Shown here piece by piece: positions 1 through 10,765 of a DNA stretch of 64,000 nt. The stretch's first letter is position 1, and each line of letters starts with the position of its first letter. The translations under genes and the position numbers were made by a program. The notes beneath the pieces were generated by a model. That model was given only the letters and a program-made list of their open reading frames with translations. It ran no database searches and was not told the origin of the DNA. This stretch comes from Nansenia antarctica (Eukaryota > Chordata > Actinopteri > Argentiniformes > Microstomatidae): contig OZ022349.1 in NCBI GenBank assembly GCA_963989245.1, positions 32,556,393 through 32,620,392 of the forward strand, given 5' to 3'.

Positions 1-169
1 TTTATTCTTATTGCTACATTGTTTTAGTGGGCAGTTTTTTTTTCATATAGAACTTTAAATGTTTCTAGCAATAACCCATACGCTTTGTCCACATCTGATT
101 CTTCATAATATTCTTCCAATTCCATTTTAATAACTAATTTCTAAAAGCAGATATGGATTCCTCAGTTCT

Positions 170-310
170 TATTCTCTTATGTTATTTCTTTTAACTCCCT
201 CTTCTTTCTATAATGACATTCATAAAATGAAAAGACAGGCAGGTGTTCGCTAATATCATGGATTAATATTCCACTTGTTGTGTTACTTTCCACATGATTT
301 GAAGTCATGA
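170..310 (-). mobile_element. Fragment of a non-LTR retrotransposon endonuclease
   Basis: Read on the minus strand, this short stretch encodes a segment containing SGILIHDISEHLPVF. It resembles the end of the apurinic-like endonuclease domain of fish LINEs, where a D-[IL]-S-[DE]-H block carries the catalytic His. Only this block is convincing and no flanking domain is visible. It is not the same family as the large LINE further downstream, whose matching block reads PLSDHS. The clade cannot be told from so little. Confidence 0.4.
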
Positions 311-339
311 AATGCTTCTCGGAACCCAACCCCCCCCCT

Positions 340-1200
340 GGGACCCCAGTAAACGTCACCATTGAGGTGCATGCTGAGCGCCAGGAATTAGAAAATTGTA
401 TACATGTGGTGGGTCTGCTTCGGTACAGTGTGACAGGAGAGGCCACTCTGCACCCGGTTTACCTTCGACTTTGACAGCGTGTGAGGTGGTCAATATACCT
501 CCCACGGTCCTGTCCACCACGTCGCCTGGGTCTAAAATAGGAGTCTGTTTTGCGCCGTTGTCTGCTTTCTCCGCAGCATTCAGTTCCTGTGAAGAGAAAA
601 CTCGATTGAGATTAGTTAGAGTTTTGACATAACCTGTACATACATTTATTTCCATGGAGAGGAGGTCCAAGCCACCTCCCTCTGTCTCTGTATCATGCCT
701 GTCGGCAAGCTTTCTTTTAATAGATTGGTTAGCCCTCTCAACCTAACCCTAACCCTGTGACTACTGGGGGTGGTAGACTGAACCAAATCGATGCTTAATC
801 CCCATTGCTGTCTTAATTGCAGCCATATGGACATATATATATATTTTTTTTTAAATGTGACCCATTATCCGAGTGTATTATTGTAGGGAAACTAAACCGT
901 GGTATGAATTCCTTTAAGAGGCACGTTTACACGGATATGCTTCAGGCCACCTTGAAAATCTATCAATCACTCCCATGTCCGTGAAGTCAATACATATCTC
1001 TTGGAATGGACAGGGAGGCATCGGATATGTGTACATTTAAGTACTGTTTTAACGGATTGTGTTTGTTACACACATCACAGTCTGAGATGAAATTATTAAC
1101 CATCTCCAAACCATAAGGGGTCCATTCTATCAATATTATTATTGCCCCCAAAATACTACTATTACATAGACGGCGAGACACAAATCACCGTGCGTCAATA
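340..1200 (-). pseudogene. Decayed retrovirus-like integrase fragment
   Basis: Several minus-strand reading pieces, separated by stops and frame changes, line up with a retroviral-type integrase. There is a Cys-x2-Cys-type element (CDVCNKH) near 1060-1080, a DFTDMG block with the first catalytic Asp near 985, an SDNGSHF block with the second Asp near 860-880, and a C-terminal stretch ending near 356. The third acidic residue lies in a damaged area near 740, next to a TTAGGG-like run. The piece is clearly non-functional. It may belong to the same decayed element as the LTR-like block at 3379-4301, but the rest of pol is missing and satellites lie between them. Confidence 0.55.
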
Positions 1201-1246
1201 GGGACACTCCTTCTAGCGGAGCCACTTCTCCTTCTCTTGTCCGCGC

Positions 1247-1975
1247 TCAAATGGTGTGACACACTCTCCTCACATGGTGTGACTCACTCTCCTCACATGG
1301 TGTGACACACTCTCCTCACATGGTGTGACACACTCTCCTCAAATGGTGTGACACACTCTCCTCACATGGTGTGACACACTCTCCTCACATGGTGTGACTC
1401 ACTCTCCTCACATGGTGTGACACACTCTCCTCACATGGTGTGACACTCTCTCCTCACATGGTGTGACTCACTCTCCTCAGATGGTGTGACACACTCTCCT
1501 CACATGGTGTGACACACTCTCCTCACATGGTGTGACACACTCTCCTCTAATGGTGTGACACACTCTCCTCACATGGTGTGACACACTCTCCTCACATGGT
1601 GTAACACACTATCCTCACATGGTGTGACACACTCTCCTCACATGGTGTGACTCACTCTCCTCACATGGTGTGACACACTCTCCTCACATGGTGTGACACA
1701 CTCTCCTCTCCTGGTGTGACACACTCTCCTCACATGGTGTGACACACTCTCCTCAGATGGTGTGACACACTCTCCTCACATGGTGTGACACACTCTCCTC
1801 ACATGGTGTGACACACTCTCCTCATGGTGTGACACACTCTCCTCACATGGTGTGACACACTCTCCTCACATGGTGTGACACACCCTCCTCAAATGGTGTG
1901 ACTCACTCTCCTCACATGGTGTGACACACTCTCCTCACATGGTGTGACACACTCTCCTGGTGTGACACACTCGCT
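1247..1975. repeat. 23-bp minisatellite, about 31 copies
   Basis: The core ATGGTGTGACACACTCTCC recurs with a short variable spacer (TCAC, TCAA, TCAG) for about 730 bp. Point variants such as GACTCACT alternate with GACACACT, and a few units are shortened. Such divergence is usual for an old intronic minisatellite. No coding potential is seen. Confidence 0.95.
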
Positions 1976-2189
1976 CCACACACTTTTTTTTCCTTTTTCT
2001 TTTTCTCCTCAATCGAGGCATAACATTATTTACCGTTTGCAAGTGATATTTGAGTGATACCAAGCCAGGGAGCACTCAGCCTAGACCAGTTGCTCCAGGG
2101 CGCTTTACTCAACTATCCCTTTTAATAGTAATAATTACAATAATAATAACAATTCCAATTATTATTTACATACAATATTACGTAACACC

Positions 2190-2460
2190 TTTGCGTGAGT
2201 TTAGAATGATAAGGTTCTATCTCCGTTTAGGGTAGTTCAGAGACACTGAGCGTCAAAGTTTTTACATTCCACTATGTTCCGTGAGATGGAACCTTTGTAT
2301 TTTATGAATTACCAACTCAAAATGCCAACATTTAAAAAATAACGTCACACATTAATAAACACCTAATGGATCAGATTATGCAAAAAACTCAATTTTGACT
2401 AAAATGATCATAGAACCTTATAATCCTAACGTCACAATTGTTTTAGCGCCCGCTGTGAGA
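2190..2460. repeat. MITE fragment related to the element at 7044-8985
   Basis: The 2190-2295 part, beginning near TTTAGAATGATAAGGTTC, is an inverted near-copy of 7140-7235. The 2395-2430 part carries a further AGAACCTTATAATCC unit. It therefore shares the 26-bp 'AACGGAGATAGAACCTTAT' module and its flank with the larger element. Termini are not clear. Confidence 0.55.
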
Positions 2461-2574
2461 GGAGGCACGCCAAAATAGGACCTCCACCGGACTGCAGTCC
2501 TGCCGTGGACGCTACCCTACTCGCAATGACCTACACTTCTCACTTGGTTTGCAAGGTATTTCAACCTCCGGGAC

Positions 2575-3060
2575 ACCGTCCTTTCCTGAGGGCTGGTTAC
2601 CCCTTTTTATCCAGGACAATAGTGTCCTTTCCTGAGACCTGGTTACCCCTTTTTATCCAGGACAATAGTGTCCTTTCCTGAGGGCTGGTTACCCCTTTTT
2701 ATCCAGGACAATAGTGTCCTTTCCTGAGGGCTGGTTACCCCTTTTTATCCAGGACAATAGTGTCCTTTCCTGAGGGCTGGTTACCCCTTTTTATCCAGGA
2801 CAATAGTGTCCTTTCCTGAGGGCTGGTTACCCCTTTTTATCCAGGACAATAGTGTCCTTTCCTGAGGGCTGGTTACCCCTTTTTATCCAGGACAATAGTG
2901 TCCTTTCCTGAGGGCTGGTTACCCCTTTTTATCCAGGACAATAGTGTCCTTTCCTTAGTATCCAGAACGGTGTCCCTGCCTTTATATCCAGGACTATATA
3001 GTGTCCTTTCCTGGGGGCTGGTTACCCCTTTATATCCAGGACTTAGCTACTGTCCCTTCC
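2575..3060. repeat. 46-bp minisatellite, about 10 copies
   Basis: Units contain CCTTTCCTGAGGGCTGG followed by a CCCCTTTTTATCCAGGAC block. The first nine copies (2580-2960) are almost identical; the last copies (2960-3060) are shortened and divergent. This gradient suggests recent homogenisation at one end. The array encodes nothing credible. Confidence 0.95.
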
Positions 3061-3360
3061 TTAGACCTCGGCGGGTCTATTACACGTTAATACAAGATGT
3101 GCTTATATCAGACAGTGGTGTTCAATAATGTATAGAATGTCAATTTAATTAATGATTATCCTTACTTTTTGACGGATCTTCACAGACACAGATCAGAATG
3201 GGTTTGACGATTCAGGCCCAGCACTTCCACCTAAAATACTATTGTCTACCTAAGCAGATTTCATTAAATGGCTCTGCTCACCTCTTTTGTCTTGGTACCG
3301 TGGAAGTGCTCAGTCCGAACCCAGCCTCGCCCACTCCTCCTTGCATCCCGTTGAAAATCA

Positions 3361-3378
3361 CGTCGGGGTCACCAATTT
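3361..3378 (-). other. Candidate primer binding site of an LTR element
   Basis: On the minus strand, TTGGTGACCCCGACG follows directly after the 3' end of the LTR-like block. A TGG-starting tract one to three bases behind an LTR is the expected place and form of a tRNA primer site. I cannot name the tRNA. Confidence 0.45.
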
Positions 3379-4299
3379 TGTAAGGCGTTCAACTTCTCCA
3401 GAATCGATTTAATTGAGTCGTCACTTACAAGCGAGTTCGTTTAATCTCAACGAGACGTCCTTGATATCACTTCTTAAGATGATATGATCCAATCAAATAT
3501 TAGGCACCACTACTGAACTGTTCATTAAGATAATATTTATTCAAGCACATCAGCAAGCAATAATAGTTCATTTCCATGGAAAAGTGGTCTCATCTAGTTT
3601 CACCTCTGCAGGCCCGTCTCAGCTAGCCGTCAACAAGTTAACTGCAGGAGCTCCACCAAACAAGAGTCCCCTTTTTCCTTGGTACATAGTGTTTATACAT
3701 TTGATTTAACATTTGGGGCTGGGTGGTGCCTCCCCCCCCCCCCTATCTAGTAGTTTTCCAATTGTCCGTACAAAATCCGTTGCAGCTGCGAGGAAGTGTT
3801 TTAATTAGGTATGTGGCCTTCACTCCTCTCTGTGTTATCTCCTTCTGGCCTCCCGTTGTCATGGTGATATCTGTACTTTTGTGAGCACAGAGCAGAGCAG
3901 TGTCCTTATCAGAATGTCTTGTGAAAACACAACTATTGAAGTTACACAGTAATATTAGGATTCGATTTACAAGTTAAAATATAGTATTAGAAGAATAGGC
4001 TTATCATTAATCATTAGTTATGAAAGTATAAAATCAGTACAGAAAAATAGAATATCATAACAGCAGGTGTAAAATGGTTGTTAGCACATAGGTAAAAATA
4101 AGTAATTTACAGGCAGTTTGAATCATAAAACGTTCTTTTAGTCAGGAGCTTGTATTCTTCTTGTCGCTCAAAAACAGAACCTCTCTTTTGGCTTTGCGTG
4201 ACCTTCCTATTGTTCTCAACTGACCTCAGTCACATATTATTTAAATCAGCACATAGTACATGATTTATCACTTCTAGTTATTTTAATACAAATTCCCAA

Positions 4300-4301
<2 letters not shown>
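3379..4301 (-). mobile_element. LTR-like block of a decayed LTR retroelement
   Basis: Read on the minus strand the block starts TGTTGGGAATTTG and ends CGCCTTACA, that is, TG...CA termini. It has an AATAAA-type signal (TTTATT on plus near 3536) in its 3' part and is followed by a primer-site-like sequence. Its length of 923 bp fits a retroviral or Gypsy LTR. Its outer edge abuts the (CT)n tract exactly, so it probably inserted at or into that tract. No partner LTR lies in the window, and internal genes are nearly absent apart from the integrase remnant at 340-1200, which may or may not be the same element. Confidence 0.55.
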
Positions 4302-4332
<31 letters not shown>

Positions 4333-4338
4333 GCCAGA

Positions 4339-4389
<51 letters not shown>

Positions 4390-4528
4390 GACAGACATTC
4401 TCTCTCTCTCCTCTCTCTCTCTCTCTCCTGACAGACAGTGTCTCTCTCTCTCTCTCTCCTGACAGACAGTGTCTCTCGCTCTCTCTCTCTCTTTCTCTGT
4501 CTCTCTCTCTCTCTCTCCTGACAGACAG

Positions 4529-4564
<36 letters not shown>

Positions 4565-4589
4565 TCTCCTGACAGACATTCTCTCTCTC

Positions 4590-4633
<44 letters not shown>

Positions 4634-4667
4634 GACAGACATTCTCTCTCTCTCTCTCTCCTGACAG

Positions 4668-4723
<56 letters not shown>

Positions 4724-4789
4724 CTGACAGACAGTCTCTCTCTCTCTCTCTCTGTCTCTCTGTCTCTCTCTCCTGACAGACAGTCTCTC
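4302..4789. repeat. (CT)n satellite with interspersed CTGACAGACA motif
   Basis: Runs of CT/TC are interrupted about every 30-60 bp by CTCCTGACAGACAGT or a variant. The same compound satellite recurs at 22237-22334, 22790-23064 and 23894-23948, on the far side of the nested elements. The blocks were probably one tract before the insertions. Confidence 0.95.
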
Positions 4790-5006
4790 AATTCAATTTC
4801 AATTTCAAAGGGCTTTATTGGCATGGGAAACATACATGTACATTGCCAAAGCATGTGAAGTGTGAAGATAAAAACAAAAAGAATGTAATGTACATACATG
4901 TACATACTAGAATAAATAAATAGATGACATACTAGATTACAAATAAATAGATTACAAATAGATTACATACTAGAATAAATAAATGAAATAAAACCTATTT
5001 AAATTC

Positions 5007-7043
5007 TTATGGTGGTTTTAGCCCATTTGATTGCCTTTTTCTATCACAGCAGCTAACAAATCTTGCTGCTGTGTTTGCACATTGCTGTACCTCACCCAGC
5101 AGATATGGTAGCCTTTCGACATTGGTCAAGTCCTCAAAGTCTCCCTGGATGTTGGTGATCAGTGGGAAGTATGCGTCCCTGATGTCCTTGTACAGCTGGC
5201 AGGTAGTTAAGAAGTGCAGCTCTGTTTCCACCTGGTTTTGTGTGCAGTGGGTGCACAGTCTGTCTGGTCTGGGGAGCCAGGTCTGCCTGTGGCGGCCTTT
5301 CTCGATGGCCAGGTTGTGTTCACTGAGTCTGTACATAGTCAAAGATTTCCTTAGCTTTGGGTCTGTCACAGTACTCAGGTATTCTGCCACTGTGTATTTT
5401 CTGTTTAGGGCCAAATAGCATTCCAATTTGCTCTGGTTTTTGGTTGATTCTTGCCAATGTGTCAGGTAGTTTTCTTTTTGTTTTCTTATAATTTGGTTTA
5501 GTCTAATAGGTGGCTCTGCTTGTGACTGTGAGAGTCCCAGAACTAGCTGGCTGAGGGGGCATCTCCCTAGAGTCTCTCTGTGGGTAAGGGCTTTGTTGTG
5601 GAGCGTGTCAGGGTGACTTTCTTTTAGGTGGTTGTAAAATGTAAACGCTCTCTTTTGAATTTGTATAATTAGTGGGTATCGTCCTAATTCTGCTCTGCAT
5701 GCGTTATTTGGTGTTTTGCGTTGGATACGAAGAATGGATTTGCAGAACTCTGCATGCAGAGTCTCAATTTGGTGTTTGTCCCATTTTGCAAAATCTTGGT
5801 TGGCAGGTGGACCCCAGACCTCGCAACCATAGAGGGAAATGGGTTCTATAACGGAGTCCAATAATTTGAGCCAGATTTGAATAGGGATGTCTAACTTGAT
5901 GTTCCTTTTGATGGCGTAAAAAGCCCTCCTTGCCTTATCTCTCAGGTCGTTCACAGCTTTGTTGAAGCTACCTGTGGTGCTGATGTTTAGGCCGAGGTAG
6001 GTATACTTCTTTGTATGTTCTAGGGCAATTGTATCTAGGAAGAATTTGAATTTGTGGTGCTGGAGGCTGGATCTTTTTTGGAAAATCATAATTTTCGTCT
6101 TAGTGAGATTCACTGTCAAGGCCCAGGTCTGGGAGAATTGGTATAGAAGGTCGAGGTGCTGTTGTACCCCTTCTTTGGTTGGGGACAGCAGCACCAGGTC
6201 ATCAGCAAACAGTAGACATTTGACTTCTGTGTCTACTAGGGGGATGCCAGGTGCTGCAGACTGTTCTAATATTTTTGCCAAACTGTTGATATAGATGTTG
6301 AAGAGGGTTGGACTCAAGCTGCATCCCTGTCTAACCCCCCGGCTTTGGGAAAAGAAGTCTGTGTGGTTTTTGCCAATCTTAACAGCACACTTGTTGTTAG
6401 TGTACATTGACTTGATGATGTCGTAGGTTTTTCCTCCAACACCATTTTCCAACAGTGTGAATAGCAGACCTTTGTGCCAAATTGAATCAAAGGCTTTTTT
6501 GAAATCTACGAAGCAGGCGAATAGTTTGTTTTTGTTTTTGTTTATTTGGTTGTCAATTAGGGTGCTGAGGGTGAATATATGGTCTGTTGTACGATACTTT
6601 GGTAAAAAACCAATTTGGGATTTGCTTAGGACATTGTTTACAGTGAGGTAATGTAGGAGTCTGTGGTTGATGATCATACAGAGGATTTTCCCAAGATTGC
6701 TGTTGACACAGATCCCACGGTAGTTATTTGGATCAGATTTATCTCCACTTTTGTGGAGCGGCGTTATCAATCCTTGGTTCCAAATATTGGGGAAGATCCC
6801 AGAGCTAAGGACAATGTTGAAGAGTTTTAATATAGCCAATTGGAATTTGACGTCTGTGAATTTTTGCATTTCATTTAGGATGCCATCGACACCACAGGCC
6901 TTCTTAGTTTCGACTGAATTTATTTTGTCCTGTACTTCCTTTAGTGTAATTGGAGAGTCTAGCGGGTTCTGGTAGTCTTTTATGGCTGACTCTAAACTTT
7001 GTAGTTTATCTTGTATGTGTCTTTGCTGTTTATTTTTCTCTAT
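5007..7043 (-). CDS. LINE reverse transcriptase region and C-terminal Cys/His tail
   Basis: One frame stays open from the MITE junction at 7043 to a stop at 5007 (the first Met lies at 6869, but the true start is far upstream in the endonuclease part). It shows the reverse transcriptase blocks in order: TPLHKSGD and NNYRGIC (fingers), CFVDFKKAFDS (first catalytic Asp, palm A), RGVRQGCSLSP (block B), and LLFADDLVLLS (the FADD catalytic pair, about residue 225 from Met 6869). Near the C terminus, LCTHCTQNQVETELHFLTTC has the C-x2-C...H...C pattern of a zf-RVT tail. The absence of stops in about 680 codons suggests a fairly young copy. The split by the MITE makes it non-functional. Confidence 0.85.
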   Translation of the reverse strand: MEKNKQQRHIQDKLQSLESAIKDYQNPLDSPITLKEVQDKINSVETKKACGVDGILNEMQKFTDVKFQLAILKLFNIVLSSGIFPNIWNQGLITPLHKSGDKSDPNNYRGICVNSNLGKILCMIINHRLLHYLTVNNVLSKSQIGFLPKYRTTDHIFTLSTLIDNQINKNKNKLFACFVDFKKAFDSIWHKGLLFTLLENGVGGKTYDIIKSMYTNNKCAVKIGKNHTDFFSQSRGVRQGCSLSPTLFNIYINSLAKILEQSAAPGIPLVDTEVKCLLFADDLVLLSPTKEGVQQHLDLLYQFSQTWALTVNLTKTKIMIFQKRSSLQHHKFKFFLDTIALEHTKKYTYLGLNISTTGSFNKAVNDLRDKARRAFYAIKRNIKLDIPIQIWLKLLDSVIEPISLYGCEVWGPPANQDFAKWDKHQIETLHAEFCKSILRIQRKTPNNACRAELGRYPLIIQIQKRAFTFYNHLKESHPDTLHNKALTHRETLGRCPLSQLVLGLSQSQAEPPIRLNQIIRKQKENYLTHWQESTKNQSKLECYLALNRKYTVAEYLSTVTDPKLRKSLTMYRLSEHNLAIEKGRHRQTWLPRPDRLCTHCTQNQVETELHFLTTCQLYKDIRDAYFPLITNIQGDFEDLTNVERLPYLLGEVQQCANTAARFVSCCDRKRQSNGLKPP

Positions 7044-7212
7044 TCATAGCTTTCAGTCACGTGGTTTCTTCCCTAGCAACCACCAACCTGACGGGCAAAA
7101 AGTATCATAGCAACATCGCGAGTGGACGCAAACGGTTAATAAAATACAAAGGTTCCATCTCACAAAACATAATGGAATGTAAAAACTTTGACGCTCAATA
7201 TCTCTGAACTAC

Positions 7213-7440
7213 CCTAAACGGAGATAGAACCTTCTCATTCTAAACGGAGATAGAACCTTCTCATTCTAAACGGAGATAGAACCTTATAATTCTAAACGGA
7301 GATAGAACCTTATAATTCTAAACGGAGATAGAACCTTATCATTCTAAACGGAGATAGAACCTTATCATTCTAAACGGAGATATAACCTTATCATTCTAAA
7401 CGGAGATAGAACCTTATCATTGTAAACTCACGAGTTATCT
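7213..7440. repeat. 26-bp tandem array, forward orientation
   Basis: About eight copies of a unit containing AACGGAGATAGAACCTTAT. The first copies read CTTCTC where the later ones read TTATCA. Confidence 0.9.
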
Positions 7441-7604
7441 TCAGTTAATGGATTTGACTTAGGGGGCATTCATTTGAAGTAACGTAATGAACATACAAGT
7501 AACAACAACAGGTTAATGCAGCCAGCCAGCCAAGCAAAGACCATGACTATGCCCAGTTTAAGCATGGCGAAAAAGCAGCGTGCGTCTGGGTCGCTATGTA
7601 TCGT

Positions 7605-7745
7605 GAGCTTAGAATGATAAGGTTCTATCTCCGTTTAGAATGAGAAGGTTCTATCTCCGTTTAGAATGATAAGGTTCTATCTCCGTTTAGAATGATAAGG
7701 TTCTATCTCCGTTTAGAATGATAAGGTTCTATCTCCGTTTAGAGC
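7605..7745. repeat. 26-bp tandem array, reverse orientation
   Basis: About five copies of the complement of the module at 7213-7440 (ATAAGGTTCTATCTCCGTTT). With the first array it makes a long imperfect palindrome spanning about 530 bp. Confidence 0.9.
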
Positions 7746-8985
7746 TTGTTAATTACACACAACACAACGCCACCACCAAACAGGTGGCTGACTCCTGCTA
7801 AACAATAGCCCATATCCTGATAACAAAAAGACATTTAAAAAAAAAAAGACGGGAAAAAAACACTTGAGTAAAACGCATAGACGTTGAATAAGTGTAAGCT
7901 TCGATGTCGATAATAATAATATAATAATAACATTTATTTGTATAGCACTTTTCCTGCAAACGTCGCAGCTAACAGGCACTTGGAATAATGTGTAGGCATG
8001 CATATTCAAGTGAAATGTTATTGACTCAAACCCTTACACGATGGTCAACATAAATGAGAACAGACTAATTAATCATTGGTTCGAGTAGCAATGTATTTGT
8101 AATCTCACATTGCACACACATCTAATACTGAATGCATAATTAGCTACAACAAAAACAGAGAGACAACATCGAATGACAATCCATACATTAATTGTGTCAA
8201 TAATCATTTAAACCAGTTTAATATCAACCAGTCAGTCATGTTCAATCATATTTTCGTTTCATTGATTTAAAGTACTCCTTGCTTGGGCTTGATGAGTCCT
8301 GACACGTGAGGGTGCGACACAGTTTTTCAACCATCACGATAAACCACCACCACCACATTAGAAAATATTTATTGTTTTGTTTGATACACGTTTTGGTTTG
8401 ATACAAGTTATTTTGTTTGATAACTTTGCTTTTGAATTCCGATCGGGGATAGGCCCGACCCAGAAGTGACACACATACAAACAAACATTTACATACGCAT
8501 ACATACCACACCGCGGCAACATAATATATTATATTACTTTCGTTTTTGATAATTTGACAGACATGATAGCCATCACATTAAGTTGAAAAACTCTCGCAAG
8601 TTGAGGAACTCGCGCAAATTGGAAACACTGGGAAACGTTCGCCAAGTTGGACATACCTTACATGTTGTGTTTGAGACGAAGCAAGACTGCTCGTTTGGAA
8701 GGACATTGGATGCGTATGTATAGTCACTCATTAGTTACGTCCACAAGAGCACATACCACAACACAACACACATCTCACACTTATCATGGCCAAGCATGAA
8801 TCTCTGGTGAGTCTCTGCCTATCTCCTCGCCGGTTTGTACACCCGATTGCACAGCAACTATCTGGCATGATTGTTTTCTAACCAATGCTACTGTGTTTCC
8901 TGGTGCTCTGCAACTTCACGGGCAGTGCCTTTTGCCCGTCAGGTGGGCGTTTCCACTATGCTGTGACGTCACATGAAAGCTATGA

Positions 8986-9583
8986 ATAGGACCAAAGAGA
9001 TTGGAGAAGTGATTTACCCATATATCTCCATTTTGGATGGGTAGATCCTCATGTTTTTGTTTATTTAGTGTGTTCCATTTTTCCCAGAATTTGTTTGTTT
9101 TTATGGATTCCTCTATAGAGTGTAGCTGGTTTCTAACATGATGGTCCCTTTTTTTCTTTAATGTATTTTTATACAGTTTTAATGTTTCACCATATTGAAG
9201 ACGTGTGCTCTGGTTGTCTGGGTCTCTATGTTTCTGGTTTGATAGGTTCCTTAGTTCCTTTCTGAGGTTTTGACACTCGTTGTCGAACCATTTGTCATTG
9301 TTGTTATTTCTGGGGGGTTTTCTATTTGAGGCCTTTAGGTCAGATAAGGAGGCTGAAACGTAAAATATATTATTAAGGTTTTCTACTGCCTTGTTTACAC
9401 CTTCACTGTTGTATTGAAAGGTTTTTTTCAGGAACTGGTCTAATAGTGATTGAACTTGTTGTTGTCTAATAGCGTTTTGATATGTTTCAACACTACCTTC
9501 CTTCCATTTGTAGTATTTTTTAATAGTGTGTAGTTTGGTAGGTTTTACTACTTCATGATTGGGTGTTGAACTGTTCAGGTAGA
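8986..9583 (-). CDS. LINE linker region between endonuclease and reverse transcriptase
   Basis: A minus-strand frame runs without stops from the BEL junction at 9583 to the MITE junction. It is rich in Lys, Asn and Gln, with blocks such as NDKWFDNECQNLRKEL and NKFWEKWNTLNKHED. A W-W/FD-x2-C block followed by a basic helical stretch is usual between the EN and RT domains of LINEs. It is contiguous with the endonuclease piece once the BEL element is disregarded. Confidence 0.75.
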
Positions 9584-9588
9584 CTGTG
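9584..9588. repeat. Target site duplication of the BEL/Pao element, left copy
   Basis: CTGTG directly precedes the LTR start TGTTTGGC. The same five bases follow the 3' LTR at 21465-21469. Five bases fits BEL/Pao integration. Confidence 0.9.
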
Positions 9589-9689
9589 TGTTTGGCTAAT
9601 CCATGGGAGGGTATTTGATTGGGAGTTTATTTTATTGTTTGATTCATTTGATTGGGTAAAAGTATGCATGCAGAGAGTGATTGGCTTAG

Positions 9690-10420
9690 TAGTCTAGCAG
9701 CAAGTCCTCAAAAAAGGCTTTAGTTTTCGAGATACCCCTACCCGAGGTAGAGCAAATGACAACAATGATTTTTCTTATCTTTAGGGTCTCCCATTAATGA
9801 AATTGATTGTTGTCAAATTTTATTTTTGGGGAAAAGATGTTTTTTGGGTTGTTCTTTAGAGCTACCCCAATCCCTGAAAAAGAGCCAAATTAGACCAGGC
9901 CGAATATGGGGAAGGTGACAAAAAAGCCCATAACTTGAGAATGATCACTCCTTTCCTCTTCAGATTTGCTGAGGTATGAACCAGGTGGTTGTCCTACATC
10001 ACCAAATAGTCAGACAACTATTTACCTAAATAAATACTGAATTATAGTCCTGTAAACCTAGCTTTAGTTTAGACGGAAATTGTACTTTTTGGTGACAGGA
10101 ACATAGGACTCCATCACTTTTCTCTCATTTATCAGAAAAACAGAAATCCCTGAAAAATATATAATTACTGAATTGTCTAGGGTGCTATTGAACAATAACC
10201 AGTAGTTGTATGGAAATATCTCATACAGTTCTATTGCAAATGAGATTTCTTTAGACATAGGCCTACCTCTTCTCTGATACAGTCAAATTCCGAATGGGGG
10301 ATAAGTGGCATAATAGCCTATAAGTTAAGAATGCTCACTCTGATGGTCATTATATTTGGAGAGGGAAATACCAGGTGGCTGAACTACATCACCAAATAGT
10401 CAGAATAAGAGTAACCCAAT
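9690..10420 (+). repeat. Left terminal inverted repeat of the Academ-like element
   Basis: It pairs with 14327-15047. The outer 11 bp are perfect, bases about 12-40 are diverged, and the rest is near identical by eye. It contains an incidental 64-codon frame on the minus strand (10064-10258) that is mirrored in the other arm. Confidence 0.9.
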
Positions 10421-10765
10421 AAAATAAAGTTTATTAGTTCTAAATTGCAAGCCTCTAAAACATAGGTGTAAATAGTACAGGTTTTATTAAAACTGGAACC
10501 TTAATTCAAAGTACAGTATAGCAATAATTTTGAAGCTTGACAGTGGAACACTCTCTGCCACTCTGGTTTGAGTGACAGCTGCATGTTTCAAAACTGTGTA
10601 GCCAACTGGGAAGCAGCAGCCATAACATTCTCCATCTCAGAGGGAGAGGGGCTGTGGATTGACAGTTCTGTTCAGATTATCACCAATCTAATGACAGATA
10701 ACAGGTAACACATATGTCCAACTATGATATTAATATGTTGTTAGATTTGTGAGCTTTTAAACCAT

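Larger units (their letters stand above)
7044..8985. mobile_element. MITE-like element with inverted tandem arrays
   Basis: It interrupts the LINE between CTCTAT and AGGACCAAAG; the copy near 36080 reads straight across this point (CTCTATTGGACCAAAG). Ends are TCATAGCTTTCA and its complement TGAAAGCTATGA. Subterminal CACCTGACGGGCAAAA is also shared in inverted orientation. No transposase is seen. The interior holds two arrays of one 26-bp module in opposite orientations (7213-7440 and 7605-7745). A short copy of a widespread fish repeat (TTTATTTGTATAGCACTTTTC) lies at 7935-7985. The target duplication is not resolved, so the superfamily is open. Confidence 0.65.

Noticed and set aside
1247..1975. 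Possible CRISPR-like array (also 2575-3060, 44493-45700, 50345-50745)
   Set aside because: The units are head-to-tail minisatellites without unique spacers, in an intron-bearing eukaryotic genome.
2050..2235. 61-codon frame with a hydrophobic segment, a possible small membrane protein
   Set aside because: Its 3' part is inside a MITE fragment and the hydrophobic part is AT-rich low-complexity sequence.
4246..4905. Long frames of Arg-Glu or Ser-Leu repeats, here and in every CT tract
   Set aside because: (CT)n and (GA)n read without stops in several frames; composition alone explains them and no conserved sequence is present.
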